From Roseateles aquatilis (GTDB lineage Bacteria > Pseudomonadota > Gammaproteobacteria > Burkholderiales > Burkholderiaceae_C), in NCBI RefSeq assembly GCF_002205645.1, contig NZ_NIOF01000002.1:310001-374000 (forward strand): a stretch of 64,000 nt of DNA. Reading direction: 5' to 3'. A program made the translations under genes and the position numbers. Below, piece after piece: positions 44,789 to 54,102 of this stretch; positions within the stretch are counted from its first letter, which is position 1; the number at the start of each line of letters is the position of its first letter. The notes beneath the pieces are model-generated. The model worked only from the letters and a program-made list of their open reading frames with translations. It was not told where the DNA came from and searched no databases.

Positions 44789-45765
44789 GGCGAGGTTTCT
44801 CCGAGGGGATAGGGCAGGGAACGGGGCGTCAGCAGCGCACCCTGGGCGCTGCCCAGGTGCAGGGTGCCGGACTCGAGCGCGGCGAGCTTCACTTCGGCCA
44901 ACAGCAGCGGGCGGCCTTCCTGGCGGCCGAAACCGGCCACCATGCCGGCCGGCTGCTCGGGATCGCCGCTGTGGAAGATCTCTTGGCCCGGCCGCGCGTC
45001 GGCGTCGACACCGTCCAGCGCGAACAGATGGGTACGGCGCTTGATCGTGCCGCGGTACTGGCTGCGGGCGACGATCTCCTGGCCGGGGTAACAGCCCTTT
45101 TGGAAGTTCACGCCGCCGATCAGTTCCAGGTTGATCATCTGGGGCACGAACTGTTCCACCGTGCCTTCGCGCACCCAGACCAGTCCGGCCGTGACGTCCA
45201 GGCCCTGCCATTCCTCGGGGTCGATGGTCGGCAGCGCCGGCGCCGGGGCGTCCGCGGGCTGCAGCAGCAGGAAGCGCGGGGTGAGGCCGTCGTCGGGCAG
45301 CCGCGTGGCGAACGCCTGGCGGCCGTCGGGCAGCGCCGGGCGGCCCACCGACCAGACCTCGACCGGCGCCGCGGCGCCGAGCCAGTCGCGTGCCTGGGCG
45401 CCGGACAGGCCCCACACGGCCCAGGCGGCGCCGTCGTCGGTCAGCTTGGTCTTGGCACGCAGCACGAACATCGACAGGCGCTTGAGCGTGGCGGGCAGCA
45501 CGTCGGCGGGCAGCGCCAGGAGCACCGATTGCTCGTCCGGCTTGACCGCCAGCATCGTCGCCAGCAGCCGGCCCTTGGCCGAGCAGAAGCCCGCCAGTCG
45601 CGCCTGGGCGGGCGCCTGGAGGGCCAGGTCTTGCGTCAACTGGCTGTGCAGGAACTTCGCGGATTCCTCGCCCTGGGCGCGGATCACGCCCCAGTCGGCG
45701 AGGCGGACGGCGCCCAGGGCCGAACCCGGGACGGCGGGGGTGGCGTGGTGGAGGTCTTCGATCAT
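44785..45765 (-). CDS. ygfZ: Folate-binding YgfZ protein
   Basis: The product is 326 residues. YgfZ is a tetrahydrofolate-dependent factor that helps repair or assemble Fe-S clusters. The signature with the conserved Cys is intact: NFQKGCYPGQEIVARSQYRG. The N-terminal GcvT-like part contains FLHSQLTQDL and FCSAKGRLLAT. The ATG at 45765 is chosen; a non-ATG start 15 bases upstream is also open. It heads the ygfZ-DUF4936-antiporter operon and diverges from mltG with 46 bp between. Confidence 0.94.
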   Translation of the reverse strand: MIEDLHHATPAVPGSALGAVRLADWGVIRAQGEESAKFLHSQLTQDLALQAPAQARLAGFCSAKGRLLATMLAVKPDEQSVLLALPADVLPATLKRLSMFVLRAKTKLTDDGAAWAVWGLSGAQARDWLGAAAPVEVWSVGRPALPDGRQAFATRLPDDGLTPRFLLLQPADAPAPALPTIDPEEWQGLDVTAGLVWVREGTVEQFVPQMINLELIGGVNFQKGCYPGQEIVARSQYRGTIKRRTHLFALDGVDADARPGQEIFHSGDPEQPAGMVAGFGRQEGRPLLLAEVKLAALESGTLHLGSAQGALLTPRSLPYPLGETSP

Positions 45766-45811
45766 GGGGCCGATTATCATCAGCCCCGCATTTCATAGAG
45801 GGTGTTGGGTC

Positions 45812-46897
45812 TTGGCACGCGCGAAAAACAGATCGAGAACACAGGCCGCCGGGCGCGGCACGGGCGACCACCGCGGCCGACGCGGCGCGCAAGGCGGCCG
45901 GATCGGCCGCTGGCTGCTGTCGGTGCTGGTCGCCGCGGCGGTGCTGGCCGGCGGCGCGGCGGGCGCCGCGTGGTGGTGGCTGGGCCAGCCGCTGGTGCTG
46001 GCGGGGACGAGCGTGGAGCTCTCCATCGAGCCCGGCACCGCCCCGCAGCAGGTCGCGCAGGCCTGGGTCGGGGCCGGCGTGCAGACCGATCCGCGCTTGC
46101 TGTACGCCTGGTTCCGCTGGTCCGGCCAGGCCCGGAAGATCCGCGCCGGCAGCTATGAAGTCCATGCCGGCGTCACGCCGCGCGAGCTGCTCGACAAGAT
46201 GGTCAAGGGCGACCAGGTGCTGGAGCAACTGCGCCTCATCGAGGGCTGGAACTTCCGCCAGGTGCGCGCCGCCATCGCGGCCGCGCCGGCGCTCAAGCAG
46301 ACCACCGCCGGCATGACCGACGACCAGATCATGACCGCGCTGGGCGCGCCGGGGCAGGCGGCCGAGGGGCGTTTCTTCCCCGACACCTATGCCTACAGCC
46401 GCGGCGTCAGCGACCTGACGGTGCTCAAGCGGGCCCACGCGCTGATGCGCAAGCGGCTGGACAGCGCCTGGGCCGGGCGCGCCGACGGGCTGCCGCTCAA
46501 GAGCGCCGACGAGGCGCTGGTGCTGGCCTCTATCGTCGAGAAGGAAACCGGCGCCGCCGCCGACCGCGGGCTGGTGGCATCGGTGTTCGTCAACCGGCTC
46601 AAGGTCGGCATGCCGCTGCAGACCGATCCGACCGTGATCTACGGGCTGGGCGAATCCTTCGACGGCAACCTGCGCAAGATCCACTTGCAAACCGACACGC
46701 CGTTCAACACCTACACCCGCGGCGGCCTGCCGCCGACGCCGATCGCCTTGCCGGGGCTGGCCGCGCTGCAGGCGACGCTGCATCCGACGCCGTCCAAGGC
46801 GCTGTATTTCGTGTCGCGCGGGGACGGCACCAGCCAGTTCAGCGAGGACCTCGCCGCGCATAATCGCGCCGTCAACAAGTACCAGCGCGGCCGCTGA
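45812..46897 (+). CDS. mltG: Endolytic murein transglycosylase MltG
   Basis: The product is 361 residues. A basic cytoplasmic head precedes one membrane anchor (about 33-57). The YceG/MltG domain has the catalytic Glu in [13 protein letters not shown], then [25 protein letters not shown] and the end block [22 protein letters not shown]. It cuts nascent glycan strands and limits their length. The start taken is TTG at 45812 with AGAGGG nine bases before it. It is the first gene of a five- to six-gene cluster. Confidence 0.94.
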   Translation: MARAKNRSRTQAAGRGTGDHRGRRGAQGGRIGRWLLSVLVAAAVLAGGAAGAAWWWLGQPLVLAGTSVELSIEPGTAPQQVAQAWVGAGVQTDPRLLYAWFRWSGQARKIRAGSYEVHAGVTPRELLDKMVKGDQVLEQLRLIEGWNFRQVRAAIAAAPALKQTTAGMTDDQIMTALGAPGQAAEGRFFPDTYAYSRGVSDLTVLKRAHALMRKRLDSAWAGRADGLPLKSADEALVLASIVEKETGAAADRGLVASVFVNRLKVGMPLQTDPTVIYGLGESFDGNLRKIHLQTDTPFNTYTRGGLPPTPIALPGLAALQATLHPTPSKALYFVSRGDGTSQFSEDLAAHNRAVNKYQRGR

Positions 46898-46935
46898 GGC
46901 GCCCGCGCTTTCCTGTTTCCAGAGAGCAAACACGC

Positions 46936-47547
46936 GTGAGCGCCAGATTCATCACCTTCGAGGGCATCGACGGGGCCGGCAAGTCCACCCACATCGAACG
47001 CGTCGCCCAGCACCTGCGCGCCCAGGGCGCCGACCTGGTCCAGACGCGCGAGCCGGGCGGCACGGCGCTGGCCGAATCGCTGCGCGGGCTGTTCCTGCAC
47101 CAGGACATGGACGGCCTGACCGAGGCGCTGCTGGTCTTCGCCGCCCGCCGCGACCACCTGCAGCGCGTCATCGCGCCGGCATTGGCGCTGGGCCAGACGG
47201 TGCTGTGCGACCGCTTCACCGATGCCAGCTTCGCCTACCAGGGCGGGGGCCGGGGCATGGACTGGCAGGTGCTGTCGACGCTGGAGCAGTGGGTGCAGCA
47301 GGGCCGGCGGCCCGACCTGACCTTCTGGTTCGACGTGGATCCCGCGATCGCCGCGGAGCGCCGCGCGCAGGCGCGCGAGGCCGATCGGCTGGAGAAGCTG
47401 GACCTGGACTTCTTCGAGCGGGTCCGCGCCGCCTACCAGCGCCGCGCGGACGAGGCGCCGGATCGTTTTGCCCGCATCGACGCGGGTGATTCGATCGAGG
47501 GCGTCGGCCGGCAGGTCGTGGCCGTGCTGGAGCAGCGCGGATGGTGA
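46936..47547 (+). CDS. tmk: Thymidylate kinase
   Basis: The product is 203 residues. It phosphorylates dTMP to dTDP. The P-loop is [11 protein letters not shown], followed by [44 protein letters not shown] and the lid region. The start is GTG at 46936. It overlaps holB by 7 bp, so DNA-precursor synthesis and the clamp loader are translationally linked. Confidence 0.97.
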   Translation: MSARFITFEGIDGAGKSTHIERVAQHLRAQGADLVQTREPGGTALAESLRGLFLHQDMDGLTEALLVFAARRDHLQRVIAPALALGQTVLCDRFTDASFAYQGGGRGMDWQVLSTLEQWVQQGRRPDLTFWFDVDPAIAAERRAQAREADRLEKLDLDFFERVRAAYQRRADEAPDRFARIDAGDSIEGVGRQVVAVLEQRGW

Positions 47548-48602
47548 CCGAGACCACCCTCGGCGCCGAGGGCGCCGCCGCGCTGGCCGAAGGTGGCCGG
47601 CTGCCGCTGCCGTGGCTCGCCGGCCCGCTGCATCAGGCGCTGACGCAGGGCCGCAGCCACGCGCTGCTGCTGCAGGGGCCGGCCGGTGTCGGCCAGTTCG
47701 ACCTGGCGCTGCTGCTGGCGCAGGCCTGGCTCTGCGAGGGCCGCGCATCGAGCGACCAGCCGGGCTGCGGCCGCTGCGCGAGTTGCCATCTGCTGCGCGC
47801 CCGCTCGCATCCCGACTTCCAGGTGCTGCTGCCGGAGGCGCTGCGCGAGCCGCTCGGCTTCGGCGCGATGGAGGCGGAGGGCGAGGGCGCGTCGACCAAG
47901 GCCGGCAAGGCCAAGCCCAGCCGCGAGATCAAGATCGACGCCGTCCGCCAGATGCTGTCCTTCGCGCAGGTCAGCGCGGCGCGCGGCAAGGCCAAGGTGG
48001 TGCTGGTCTATCCGGCCGAGGCGCTGAACACCGTGGCGGCCAATGCGCTGCTGAAGACGCTCGAGGAGCCGGCCGGGCTGCTGCGTTTCGTGCTGGCCAG
48101 TGCCGCGCCACAGCAATTGCTGCCGACCATCCGCAGCCGCTGCCAGCCGCTGCAGATGGCGCTGCCGGCGCGGGAGGCGGCGCTGGCGTGGCTGACCGCG
48201 CAGGGCGTCGACCAGGCGGGCGTGCTGCTGGACGCCACCGGCGGCCGGCCGCAGGAAGCGCTGCTGTGGAGCGAGGAAGGCATCGCCGCCAAGACCTGGC
48301 TGGAGCTGCCGCGCCGCGTCGCCCGCGGCGAGGCGGTGGCGCTGACCGACTGGCCGGTGCCGCGCGCGATCGCCTCGCTGCAGCGGCTGGTGCACGACCT
48401 GATGCGCATCGCCCATGGCGCGGCGCCGGCGTACTTCCCGCGCGACGCGCTGCCCAAGCTGCCGGCGGTGCGCGCGGCGCTGGACCAGTGGGCCCGCACC
48501 TTGCAGCAGGCGGCGCGTCACGCCGATCATCCGCTCAACGCCGGCCTGCTGATGGAATCCCTGGTCGCCCAGGGGCAGCAGGCGATGCGGCCGGCCCGCT
48601 GA
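47541..48602 (+). CDS. holB: DNA polymerase III subunit delta'
   Basis: The product is 353 residues. It is part of the clamp loader. The zinc module is [18 protein letters not shown]. The P-loop position reads GPAGVGQFD, without the Lys, as expected for the non-hydrolysing delta' subunit. Other blocks are [25 protein letters not shown] and the Ser-Arg-Cys finger [10 protein letters not shown]. Confidence 0.95.
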   Translation: MVTETTLGAEGAAALAEGGRLPLPWLAGPLHQALTQGRSHALLLQGPAGVGQFDLALLLAQAWLCEGRASSDQPGCGRCASCHLLRARSHPDFQVLLPEALREPLGFGAMEAEGEGASTKAGKAKPSREIKIDAVRQMLSFAQVSAARGKAKVVLVYPAEALNTVAANALLKTLEEPAGLLRFVLASAAPQQLLPTIRSRCQPLQMALPAREAALAWLTAQGVDQAGVLLDATGGRPQEALLWSEEGIAAKTWLELPRRVARGEAVALTDWPVPRAIASLQRLVHDLMRIAHGAAPAYFPRDALPKLPAVRAALDQWARTLQQAARHADHPLNAGLLMESLVAQGQQAMRPAR

Positions 48603-48630
48603 GCGGGCGCCGCGAGTAGACTCGCCCCTC

Positions 48631-49047
48631 ATGAGCGAACTCACCCTCAAGCCGATGAGCCCCACGCCTGCTTCCGCTCCCGTTCCCGCGCCGGCCCCCG
48701 CCGGCGGCGCCCGGCCCAGCGTGATCCAGCTGGTGTTCAAGGAAAAGGGCGCCCTGTACGCGGCCTACATCCCGATCTTTTCCGAGGGCGGCGTGTTCGT
48801 GCCGACCACCCGCGAATACAAGCTGGGCGAGGACATCTACCTGCTGATGACCCTGCCCGAGGATCCGAACCGTTATCCGGTCGCCGGCAAGGTCGCCTGG
48901 CTGACGCCGCCCAACGCGTCGGGCGGCCGCACCCAGGGCGTGGGTGTGCGTTTCCCCGGCGACGAGAAGACCCGCCTGATCAAGCTCAAGATCGAGGAAG
49001 TGCTGGGCACGGCGATCTCTTCCGCGAAGCCGACGCAGACGATCTGA
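48631..49047 (+). CDS. pilZ: PilZ-domain type IV pilus protein
   Basis: The product is 138 residues. A Pro/Ala head is followed by a PilZ barrel (FVPTTREYKLGEDIYLLMTLP, VAGKVAWLTPPN, TQGVGVRFPG). The RxxxR and D/NxSxxG c-di-GMP-binding residues are not clear, as in the type IV pilus PilZ of Pseudomonas. That PilZ also lies between holB and tatD, and this gene order is the main reason for the symbol. It likely helps pilus assembly. Confidence 0.9.
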   Translation: MSELTLKPMSPTPASAPVPAPAPAGGARPSVIQLVFKEKGALYAAYIPIFSEGGVFVPTTREYKLGEDIYLLMTLPEDPNRYPVAGKVAWLTPPNASGGRTQGVGVRFPGDEKTRLIKLKIEEVLGTAISSAKPTQTI

Positions 49048-49138
49048 GCGCGGCGCCGCCGGTTGTTTTCCTGAAGCGCGCGGCCGGTCCGCGCGTTGTG
49101 TTTTCCGCAGCGTCCGTCGACGCGAACCCCTGGTCCCG

Positions 49139-49921
49139 ATGTACATCGATTCCCACTGCCACCTGAGCTTCCCCGAGCTCAAGTCCCAACTGCCCGACCT
49201 GCTGGCCGCGATGGCGGCGGCCGATGTCCGGCAGGCCATCTGCATCTGCACGACGATGGAGGAGTTCCCCGACGTCCGCGGCCTGGCTGAAGCCCACGAG
49301 CCGTTGTTCGCCACCGTCGGCGTGCATCCCGACAGCGACGAGGTGCACGAGCCCACCGTCGACGAGCTGGTGGCCGGCGCCGCGCATGCCAAGGTCGTCG
49401 CCATCGGCGAGACCGGCCTGGACTACTACCGCCTCAACGGCCGCACCATCGAGGACATGGCCTGGCAGCGCGAGCGCTTCCGCAACCACATCCGCGCCGC
49501 CCGCCGCACCGGCAAGCCGCTGGTGATCCACACCCGATCGGCGGCGGAGGACACGCTCCGGCTGATGCGCGAGGAACAGGCCGGCGAGCCCGGCGGCGTC
49601 GTCCACTGCTTCACCGAGACGATGGACGTGGCGAAGGCGTCGCTGGACCTGGGGTTCCACATTTCGTTCTCCGGCATCGTGACCTTCAAGAACGCCGCCG
49701 ACCTGCGCGAGGTGGCGAAAATGGTCCCGGACGACCGCCTCCTGATCGAGACCGACAGCCCCTACCTGGCCCCCGTGCCGTACCGGGGCAAGCTGAACCA
49801 GCCGGCCTACGTGCCGCATGTGGCCAGGTTGATCGCCGACGTGCGCGGCGTGCCGGTCGAGACCATCGCCGCGCTGTGCACGCGCAACACGCGGCGCCTG
49901 TTCCGCCTGCCGGAGGCTTGA
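49139..49921 (+). CDS. tatD: TatD-family metal-dependent deoxyribonuclease
   Basis: The product is 260 residues. Metal ligands of the TIM-barrel are all visible: SHCHLSF, GETGLDYYR, VIHTRSAAEDTL, VVHCFTETM and ETDSPYLAPVPYRGK. TatD enzymes are 3'-5' exonucleases acting in DNA repair or apoptosis-like degradation. The gene lies 91 bp after pilZ and 3 bp before the ankyrin gene. Confidence 0.94.
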   Translation: MYIDSHCHLSFPELKSQLPDLLAAMAAADVRQAICICTTMEEFPDVRGLAEAHEPLFATVGVHPDSDEVHEPTVDELVAGAAHAKVVAIGETGLDYYRLNGRTIEDMAWQRERFRNHIRAARRTGKPLVIHTRSAAEDTLRLMREEQAGEPGGVVHCFTETMDVAKASLDLGFHISFSGIVTFKNAADLREVAKMVPDDRLLIETDSPYLAPVPYRGKLNQPAYVPHVARLIADVRGVPVETIAALCTRNTRRLFRLPEA

Positions 49922-49924
49922 GGG

Positions 49925-50686
49925 ATGACTCGGCGAGAGATTCGAACGGCACGGGCGCCGCGACTGTCGGCGGCCGTGGCCGGTCTGGCGCTGGTTGTCG
50001 CGGCAGGCTTGCCGGGCGGCGAGGCGAGCGCGCAGACGGGTTTCGGCGGACGATCCGCGCCGGTGCCGGCGGTGACCGACACCACCCCGCCGCCGGAGCT
50101 GCACGTCGCCGCCCGCAACGACCATGGCCGCACGGTGATCAGTTTGCTGCTGGCGGGCGTCGACCCGAACGTTCGTGATGCGCAGCGCAACACGGCGCTG
50201 CACGTGGCGATCCGGGAGGAGTCCGGCCATGCCTTCGACGAACTGCTCAAGAGCCCGGCGACCGATGTCAATGCGATCAACCAGGCCGGCGAGACGCCGC
50301 TGATGCTGGCGGCCATCAAGGGGCGGCTCGACTGGGTGAAGACGCTGGTCAAGCGCGGGGCGCTGATCAACGACGCCGGGTGGTCGGCGCTGCATTACGC
50401 CGCCGCCGGTCCGAACGAGGCGGTCGTGCGCTGGCTGGTGGAGCAGGGCGCGGAGATCGATGCCCGTTCGCCCAACGGCACGACGCCGCTGATGATGGCG
50501 GTCGGTTATGGCGGGCTGAGCGGCGCGGACGTGCTGATCGACGCCGGCGCGGACGCCGCGCTGCGCAACGACCAGCAACTGACGGCGGCCGATTTCGCCC
50601 GCCGCGCGGGGCAGGACGAGTACGCCGAACGGCTGGACAAGCTCGCCAAGGTGGTGAAACCCACGCCTTCCCGCACGGCGCCGTGA
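49925..50686 (+). CDS. Exported ankyrin-repeat protein
   Basis: The product is 253 residues. A signal peptide (about 1-37, ending ASA) is followed by five or so ankyrin repeats (about 58-235; DPNVRDAQRNTALHVAIREE and SPNGTTPLMMAVGYGG are typical). It is predicted to bind another protein in the periplasm or envelope. It starts 3 bp after tatD and is co-transcribed with it. Confidence 0.88.
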   Translation: MTRREIRTARAPRLSAAVAGLALVVAAGLPGGEASAQTGFGGRSAPVPAVTDTTPPPELHVAARNDHGRTVISLLLAGVDPNVRDAQRNTALHVAIREESGHAFDELLKSPATDVNAINQAGETPLMLAAIKGRLDWVKTLVKRGALINDAGWSALHYAAAGPNEAVVRWLVEQGAEIDARSPNGTTPLMMAVGYGGLSGADVLIDAGADAALRNDQQLTAADFARRAGQDEYAERLDKLAKVVKPTPSRTAP

Positions 50687-50715
50687 GGCGCCTGCTGGCA
50701 AATCCCTAGGAATCC

Positions 50716-50770
50716 GTCTGACACGCCGTTTGGCGGGGGGCCGACTGTCGGCGCCCCGGTCCGGTCCCTA
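50716..50770 (+). promoter_or_regulatory. First copy of a GTCTGAC...CCGACT...CCCTA upstream layout
   Basis: GTCTGAC (50716-50722), CCGACT (50741-50746) and CCCTA (50766-50770) lie before the ATG at 50828. The GTCTGAC lies 112 bp and the CCCTA 62 bp from that ATG. The same three words occur at nearly the same spacing before the next gene. Confidence 0.5.
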
Positions 50771-50827
50771 CAGTTCACTCCAAGCCGACACACCGTGTCG
50801 ACACCTTGTGGACCTCTGGAGATCGAC

Positions 50828-51100
50828 ATGCAGACCACCGCTCAAGACTTCGTCGCCAACCCGTTCGCGATGCTGCTGGATCCGGCCGGCGTCGCCCACG
50901 AGGTGGCGTGCTCCGAACGCCTGGCCCGCCTGCGCAGCCGCGTCTACCGTCCGTTGGACAAGCCCCTGATCGCGCGCCGCGGCGCCGCCGACCAGTCGAG
51001 CTACGACGACATGATCGACGCCTCCGAGCTCTCCGAGGAAGACCTGCCGCCGCTGGACGACGAACCCGCCATCACCGATGGCGCGCCGCTCAGCGCCTGA
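50828..51100 (+). CDS. Small acidic conserved-type hypothetical protein
   Basis: The product is 90 residues, acidic at the C-terminus (EEDLPPLDDEPAITD). The start reads MQTTAQDFVANPFAMLLDPAG, and the middle has SERLARLRSRVYRPLDKPLIAR. There is no signal peptide. A GGAG ribosome site fits the ATG at 50828. I recall similar small proteins upstream of envelope genes in Burkholderiales but cannot name a family. Its upstream layout matches that of the following OmpA-like gene, so the two are probably co-regulated. Confidence 0.65.
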   Translation: MQTTAQDFVANPFAMLLDPAGVAHEVACSERLARLRSRVYRPLDKPLIARRGAADQSSYDDMIDASELSEEDLPPLDDEPAITDGAPLSA

Positions 51101-51145
51101 GGCGGACGCCGGAGCGCCGGCATCCCGGCGCCGCGTGTCAGTCCC

Positions 51146-51199
51146 GTCTGACTTGCGCTTCCGACAGCCGACTACATCCGCCGGCCCCTGATCTCCCTA
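51146..51199 (+). promoter_or_regulatory. Second copy of the GTCTGAC...CCGACT...CCCTA upstream layout
   Basis: GTCTGAC (51146-51152), CCGACT (51168-51173) and CCCTA (51195-51199) lie before the OmpA-family ATG at 51258. The GTCTGAC is 112 bp from the ATG, exactly as in the neighbouring gene. Confidence 0.5.
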
Positions 51200-51257
51200 G
51201 CATGGCACTGAGACGGTCACGCAGACCGCAGACCCCCCAGCCGACACGGAGACCCTC

Positions 51258-51938
51258 ATGCGCCGCCCTCAAGCTTTCGCCGCCGTTCACCCGATCCGCG
51301 ACCGCGGGGTCCTTGCCCAGGCAGTGAGCCTGCCGGCGCTGGCGATCGGCGTGATCCTGGCCCTGACGGGCTGCGCTTCGATGACCGAGCGCCAACGTGA
51401 TACCGCCGGCGGTGCCGCCGCCGGGGCGGTGGTCGGAGGGGTCGTCGGCGGCAAGTCCGGCGCCGTCATCGGCGGCGTGGTGGGCGGGGTGGCCGGCAAC
51501 CTGTGGTCCCGCCACATGGAAGACAAGCGCGAGGCGATCGCCCGCGCCAGCGCCGGGACAGGCATCGAAGTTGCCCGTACCCAGGACAACCAGCTCAAGG
51601 TGAATGTGCCGGCCGACTTCTCTTTCGATGTCGGCCGTTCTGAAATCAAACCATCGATGCGACCGGTGCTCGACGAAGTCGGCCGCAATCTGGATGCCGA
51701 TGTCCGCGTGACGATCGTGGGCCATACCGACAGTTCCGGCAGCAACGCGGTCAACGACCCGCTGTCGCTGGAGCGCGCGGAGGCGGTCCGCGAGTACCTG
51801 GTGAGCCACGGCGTGCAGCGCGGCCGACTGCTGGTGGAGGGCCGCGGCGCCCGCCAGCCGCTGGCCAGCAACGCCACTGAAGCCGGACGGGCCGCCAATC
51901 GTCGGGTGGAGATTTTCCTGTCGCAACCCGCGTCCTAA
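51258..51938 (+). CDS. OmpA-family lipoprotein with glycine zipper
   Basis: The product is 226 residues. A signal with lipobox LTGC is followed by a glycine-zipper stretch (AAGAVVGGVVGGKSGAVIGGVVGGVAGN, about 52-80). The C-terminal OmpA domain binds peptidoglycan (FDVGRSEIKPSM, VTIVGHTDSSGSNAVND, NRRVEIFL). It is of the YiaD/PAL-like type and should tether the outer membrane to the wall. Confidence 0.93.
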   Translation: MRRPQAFAAVHPIRDRGVLAQAVSLPALAIGVILALTGCASMTERQRDTAGGAAAGAVVGGVVGGKSGAVIGGVVGGVAGNLWSRHMEDKREAIARASAGTGIEVARTQDNQLKVNVPADFSFDVGRSEIKPSMRPVLDEVGRNLDADVRVTIVGHTDSSGSNAVNDPLSLERAEAVREYLVSHGVQRGRLLVEGRGARQPLASNATEAGRAANRRVEIFLSQPAS

Positions 51939-51963
51939 GCTGTAACGAGATCGGGAGTGAGTC

Positions 51964-52755
51964 ATGAACGCCTTCTTCCCCTTCCCCTTGCTCTTCCCCT
52001 TGCTCTTCCCCTTGAGCCGCGGCTCGGTCGAAGCCGCCGGGGGATGCGCCGAACGAGCGGCGATCCGGGCCCTGTGCCGGCGCGCCGTGCTGGCGGCGCT
52101 GTTGCCGGCCGGACTGAGCTGCGCGCAGGCCGCGTCGAACGGGGACTCGTCGACGCCGACATCGCTCGATGACCACGTGGAGCTGACCGGGCGCTCGCTG
52201 GCGGATCGCGCGCAGTTGCCGCGTGCGCAGGCGTCCTCCCGCTTCACCGTCACCCAGAGCGCGGCCGAGCCGCTGGCCACCGCCAATCAGCCGTCCGGCG
52301 CCGCGGGCTGGTATGGCCGCGCGCCGCAGGCCACGCAGACGATGATGTGGGCCAAGCCGCTGCGCGCCAGCGCGTTGCGGGTGGGTTTGGGTGTCGAGCA
52401 ACGCGCGGCCATGATCGGCGGCGGGCTCTACGCGACGCCGTATCAGAACCTGCGCCCGGGCGCGAGCACCGATGCCGGCGTGCTGGTCGGCCTGGCGATG
52501 CCCACCGGTCCGCGGTCCCATGCGTTCGTGCAGACGCCGCTGATCGACGCCCCGCATCCGCAGTTCGACGACCTGAACACCGCCGGCCTGGCGGGCCGGG
52601 ATGCGCGCCAGGTGCGCGTGGGCATGGTGTTCAACTCCAGCAAGCCTTACGCGGACCTGCGCAAGGGCTTCAAGATGGAGCTCAGCGGGCAGTCGTCGCT
52701 GACGCTGCGACCGCGGGGCGGTCGCGTGGGCGTGACGTTCCAGAAGATCTGGTGA
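51964..52755 (+). CDS. Exported protein of unknown function
   Basis: The product is 263 residues. The head is odd: three copies of a 12-base C/T unit encode FPLLFPLLFPL, a charged/Cys stretch follows, and then a second hydrophobic run (AVLAALLPAGLSCAQA) looks like the true signal peptide, so a start near 52085 is also possible. The mature part is beta-rich with GGGLYATPYQNLRPGASTDAGVLVG and ends FQKIW, an aromatic C-terminus. It may be an envelope protein. A good ribosome site (GGGAG) precedes the ATG at 51964, 25 bp after the OmpA-like gene. Confidence 0.65.
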   Translation: MNAFFPFPLLFPLLFPLSRGSVEAAGGCAERAAIRALCRRAVLAALLPAGLSCAQAASNGDSSTPTSLDDHVELTGRSLADRAQLPRAQASSRFTVTQSAAEPLATANQPSGAAGWYGRAPQATQTMMWAKPLRASALRVGLGVEQRAAMIGGGLYATPYQNLRPGASTDAGVLVGLAMPTGPRSHAFVQTPLIDAPHPQFDDLNTAGLAGRDARQVRVGMVFNSSKPYADLRKGFKMELSGQSSLTLRPRGGRVGVTFQKIW

Positions 52756-52878
52756 CGCGTGGCGGCGCGGGATGCGCCGCCTTGTCATCGCGACTCGGAC
52801 GCCGGCCCCCCCAGCCGAGCCCAGCGCGACCCGGCCGGTCCAGTTCAGCCCAAGCCCGGGCGCGGATTCCCGGGGCGA

Positions 52879-53496
52879 TCAGCGCTTGGGCGGATCGAAG
52901 ATCAGGCAGGTCGTGCTGCCGTGGGCGTAGAGCTTGCCGTCGTGTCCGATCAGGTCGGCTTCCGCCGTGGCCATCTGCCGCCCCACATGCCGGACACGGC
53001 CGATCGCGCGCACGACCGGCACCCGCTCGTTGAGCGCGCGCACGAGGTTGATCTTCAACTCCAGCGTCGTGTATCCGCGTCCCGCGTCGAGCGTCGTGTG
53101 CACCGCGCATCCCAGCGCCGAATCCAGCAGCGTCGCGTACCAGCCGCCGTGCACCGTGCCCATCGGGTTGTAGTGCCTGAACTTGGGCGTGCCCTGGAAG
53201 ATCACCTCGCCCTTGTCGGCGCGCAGCAGCGTGAAGTCCAGCGTCTGGGCGATCGGCGGCGGCGGAAGCTTGCCGTCGAGCATGGCCCGCATCTGCTCCA
53301 GGCCGTTCATGCCAGCGATCTCCGCCATTGTGGCGACGCCGTGCTCGGGCCGGAAACGGGCGCGGACGGCGGCGTCCTCGGCCAGCCATTCGGCCAGCGC
53401 GCCATCGCCGGCGTTGGCTGCCGGATCGGCGGCCGGGCGGGACGCGGGGTGGGATGAGGGATCGTTGGGCGAGGTCGGTGAAAGCGCGGCGCTCAT
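52879..53496 (-). CDS. PaaI-type hotdog thioesterase
   Basis: The product is 205 residues. The hotdog core is clear: GTVHGGWYATLLDSALGCAVHTTL and YTTLELKINLVRAL, then a C-terminal HGSTTCLIFD strand. A disordered Ser/Pro/Ala head and a helical region (about 60-90) come first. The ATG at 53496 has GATGGAG upstream. It hydrolyses acyl-CoA esters, perhaps phenylacetyl-type; the substrate is not certain. A MarR regulator is transcribed divergently and probably controls it. Confidence 0.9.
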   Translation of the reverse strand: MSAALSPTSPNDPSSHPASRPAADPAANAGDGALAEWLAEDAAVRARFRPEHGVATMAEIAGMNGLEQMRAMLDGKLPPPPIAQTLDFTLLRADKGEVIFQGTPKFRHYNPMGTVHGGWYATLLDSALGCAVHTTLDAGRGYTTLELKINLVRALNERVPVVRAIGRVRHVGRQMATAEADLIGHDGKLYAHGSTTCLIFDPPKR

Positions 53497-53527
53497 GAGC
53501 AACTCCATCTCGTGTCGAAAGCTTGTG

Positions 53528-53549
53528 GCTGCAATGGTTGCAGCTACAA
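53528..53549. promoter_or_regulatory. Candidate MarR operator
   Basis: The perfect inverted repeat GCTGCAATGGTTGCAGC (53528-53544) is overlapped by the near-palindrome TTGCAGCTACAA (53538-53549). It lies centrally in the 84-bp region between the divergent thioesterase and MarR starts. MarR dimers bind such sites and repress both genes. Confidence 0.7.
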
Positions 53550-53580
53550 TCATCCGCTGTCAAGCAGGAAGGTGACATCG

Positions 53581-54102
53581 ATGAACGCGACCAGCACCAG
53601 GTCGAGCGCCGGCGCCTTGGCGCCGGCCTCGCAAGGCGAGCCGATCTCGCCCAAGGGCTGCACCAATTTCAAGCTGAGGCAATTGACGCGGCTGGTCTCC
53701 AACCATTGCGAGGGCCACTTCGCCGAGACCGGCCTGAAGACCACGCAGTACGCGCTGCTGTCGCACATCGTCGTGCTCGGCCCGATCCAGCCCAGCGAGC
53801 TGGCGCGTCGCATGGACCTGGACCTGTCGACCTTGTCGCGCAACGTGCAGCCGCTGCTGGCGATGGGCCTGGTGGAGATGCTGCCCGGCGCCGATGCCCG
53901 CAGCCGCCAGTTGCAGGCCACCGAAGAGGGGCAGACCCGTCGTCGCCAGATGAAGGCGACGTGGAAGCGCGCGCAGCTGTCGCTCAACGAGCGCCTCGGG
54001 GACGAGCGCGTCCAGCGCCTGCATGCGCTGCTGGACGAGTGCGCGGCGCTGATGCGGGGTGATCTGCGCGTGGAGGAGGTCGACGCGGCCGACTCGGGCT
54101 GA
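53581..54102 (+). CDS. MarR-family transcriptional regulator
   Basis: The product is 173 residues from the ATG at 53581. The winged helix is typical: LKTTQYALLSHIVVLGPIQPSELARRMDLDLSTLSRNVQPLLAMGLVEMLPGADARSR (about 60-117), followed by a dimer helix. The upstream AGGAAGG suits the start. Divergence from a thioesterase suggests that an acyl-CoA or aromatic ligand relieves repression. Confidence 0.92.
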   Translation: MNATSTRSSAGALAPASQGEPISPKGCTNFKLRQLTRLVSNHCEGHFAETGLKTTQYALLSHIVVLGPIQPSELARRMDLDLSTLSRNVQPLLAMGLVEMLPGADARSRQLQATEEGQTRRRQMKATWKRAQLSLNERLGDERVQRLHALLDECAALMRGDLRVEEVDAADSG

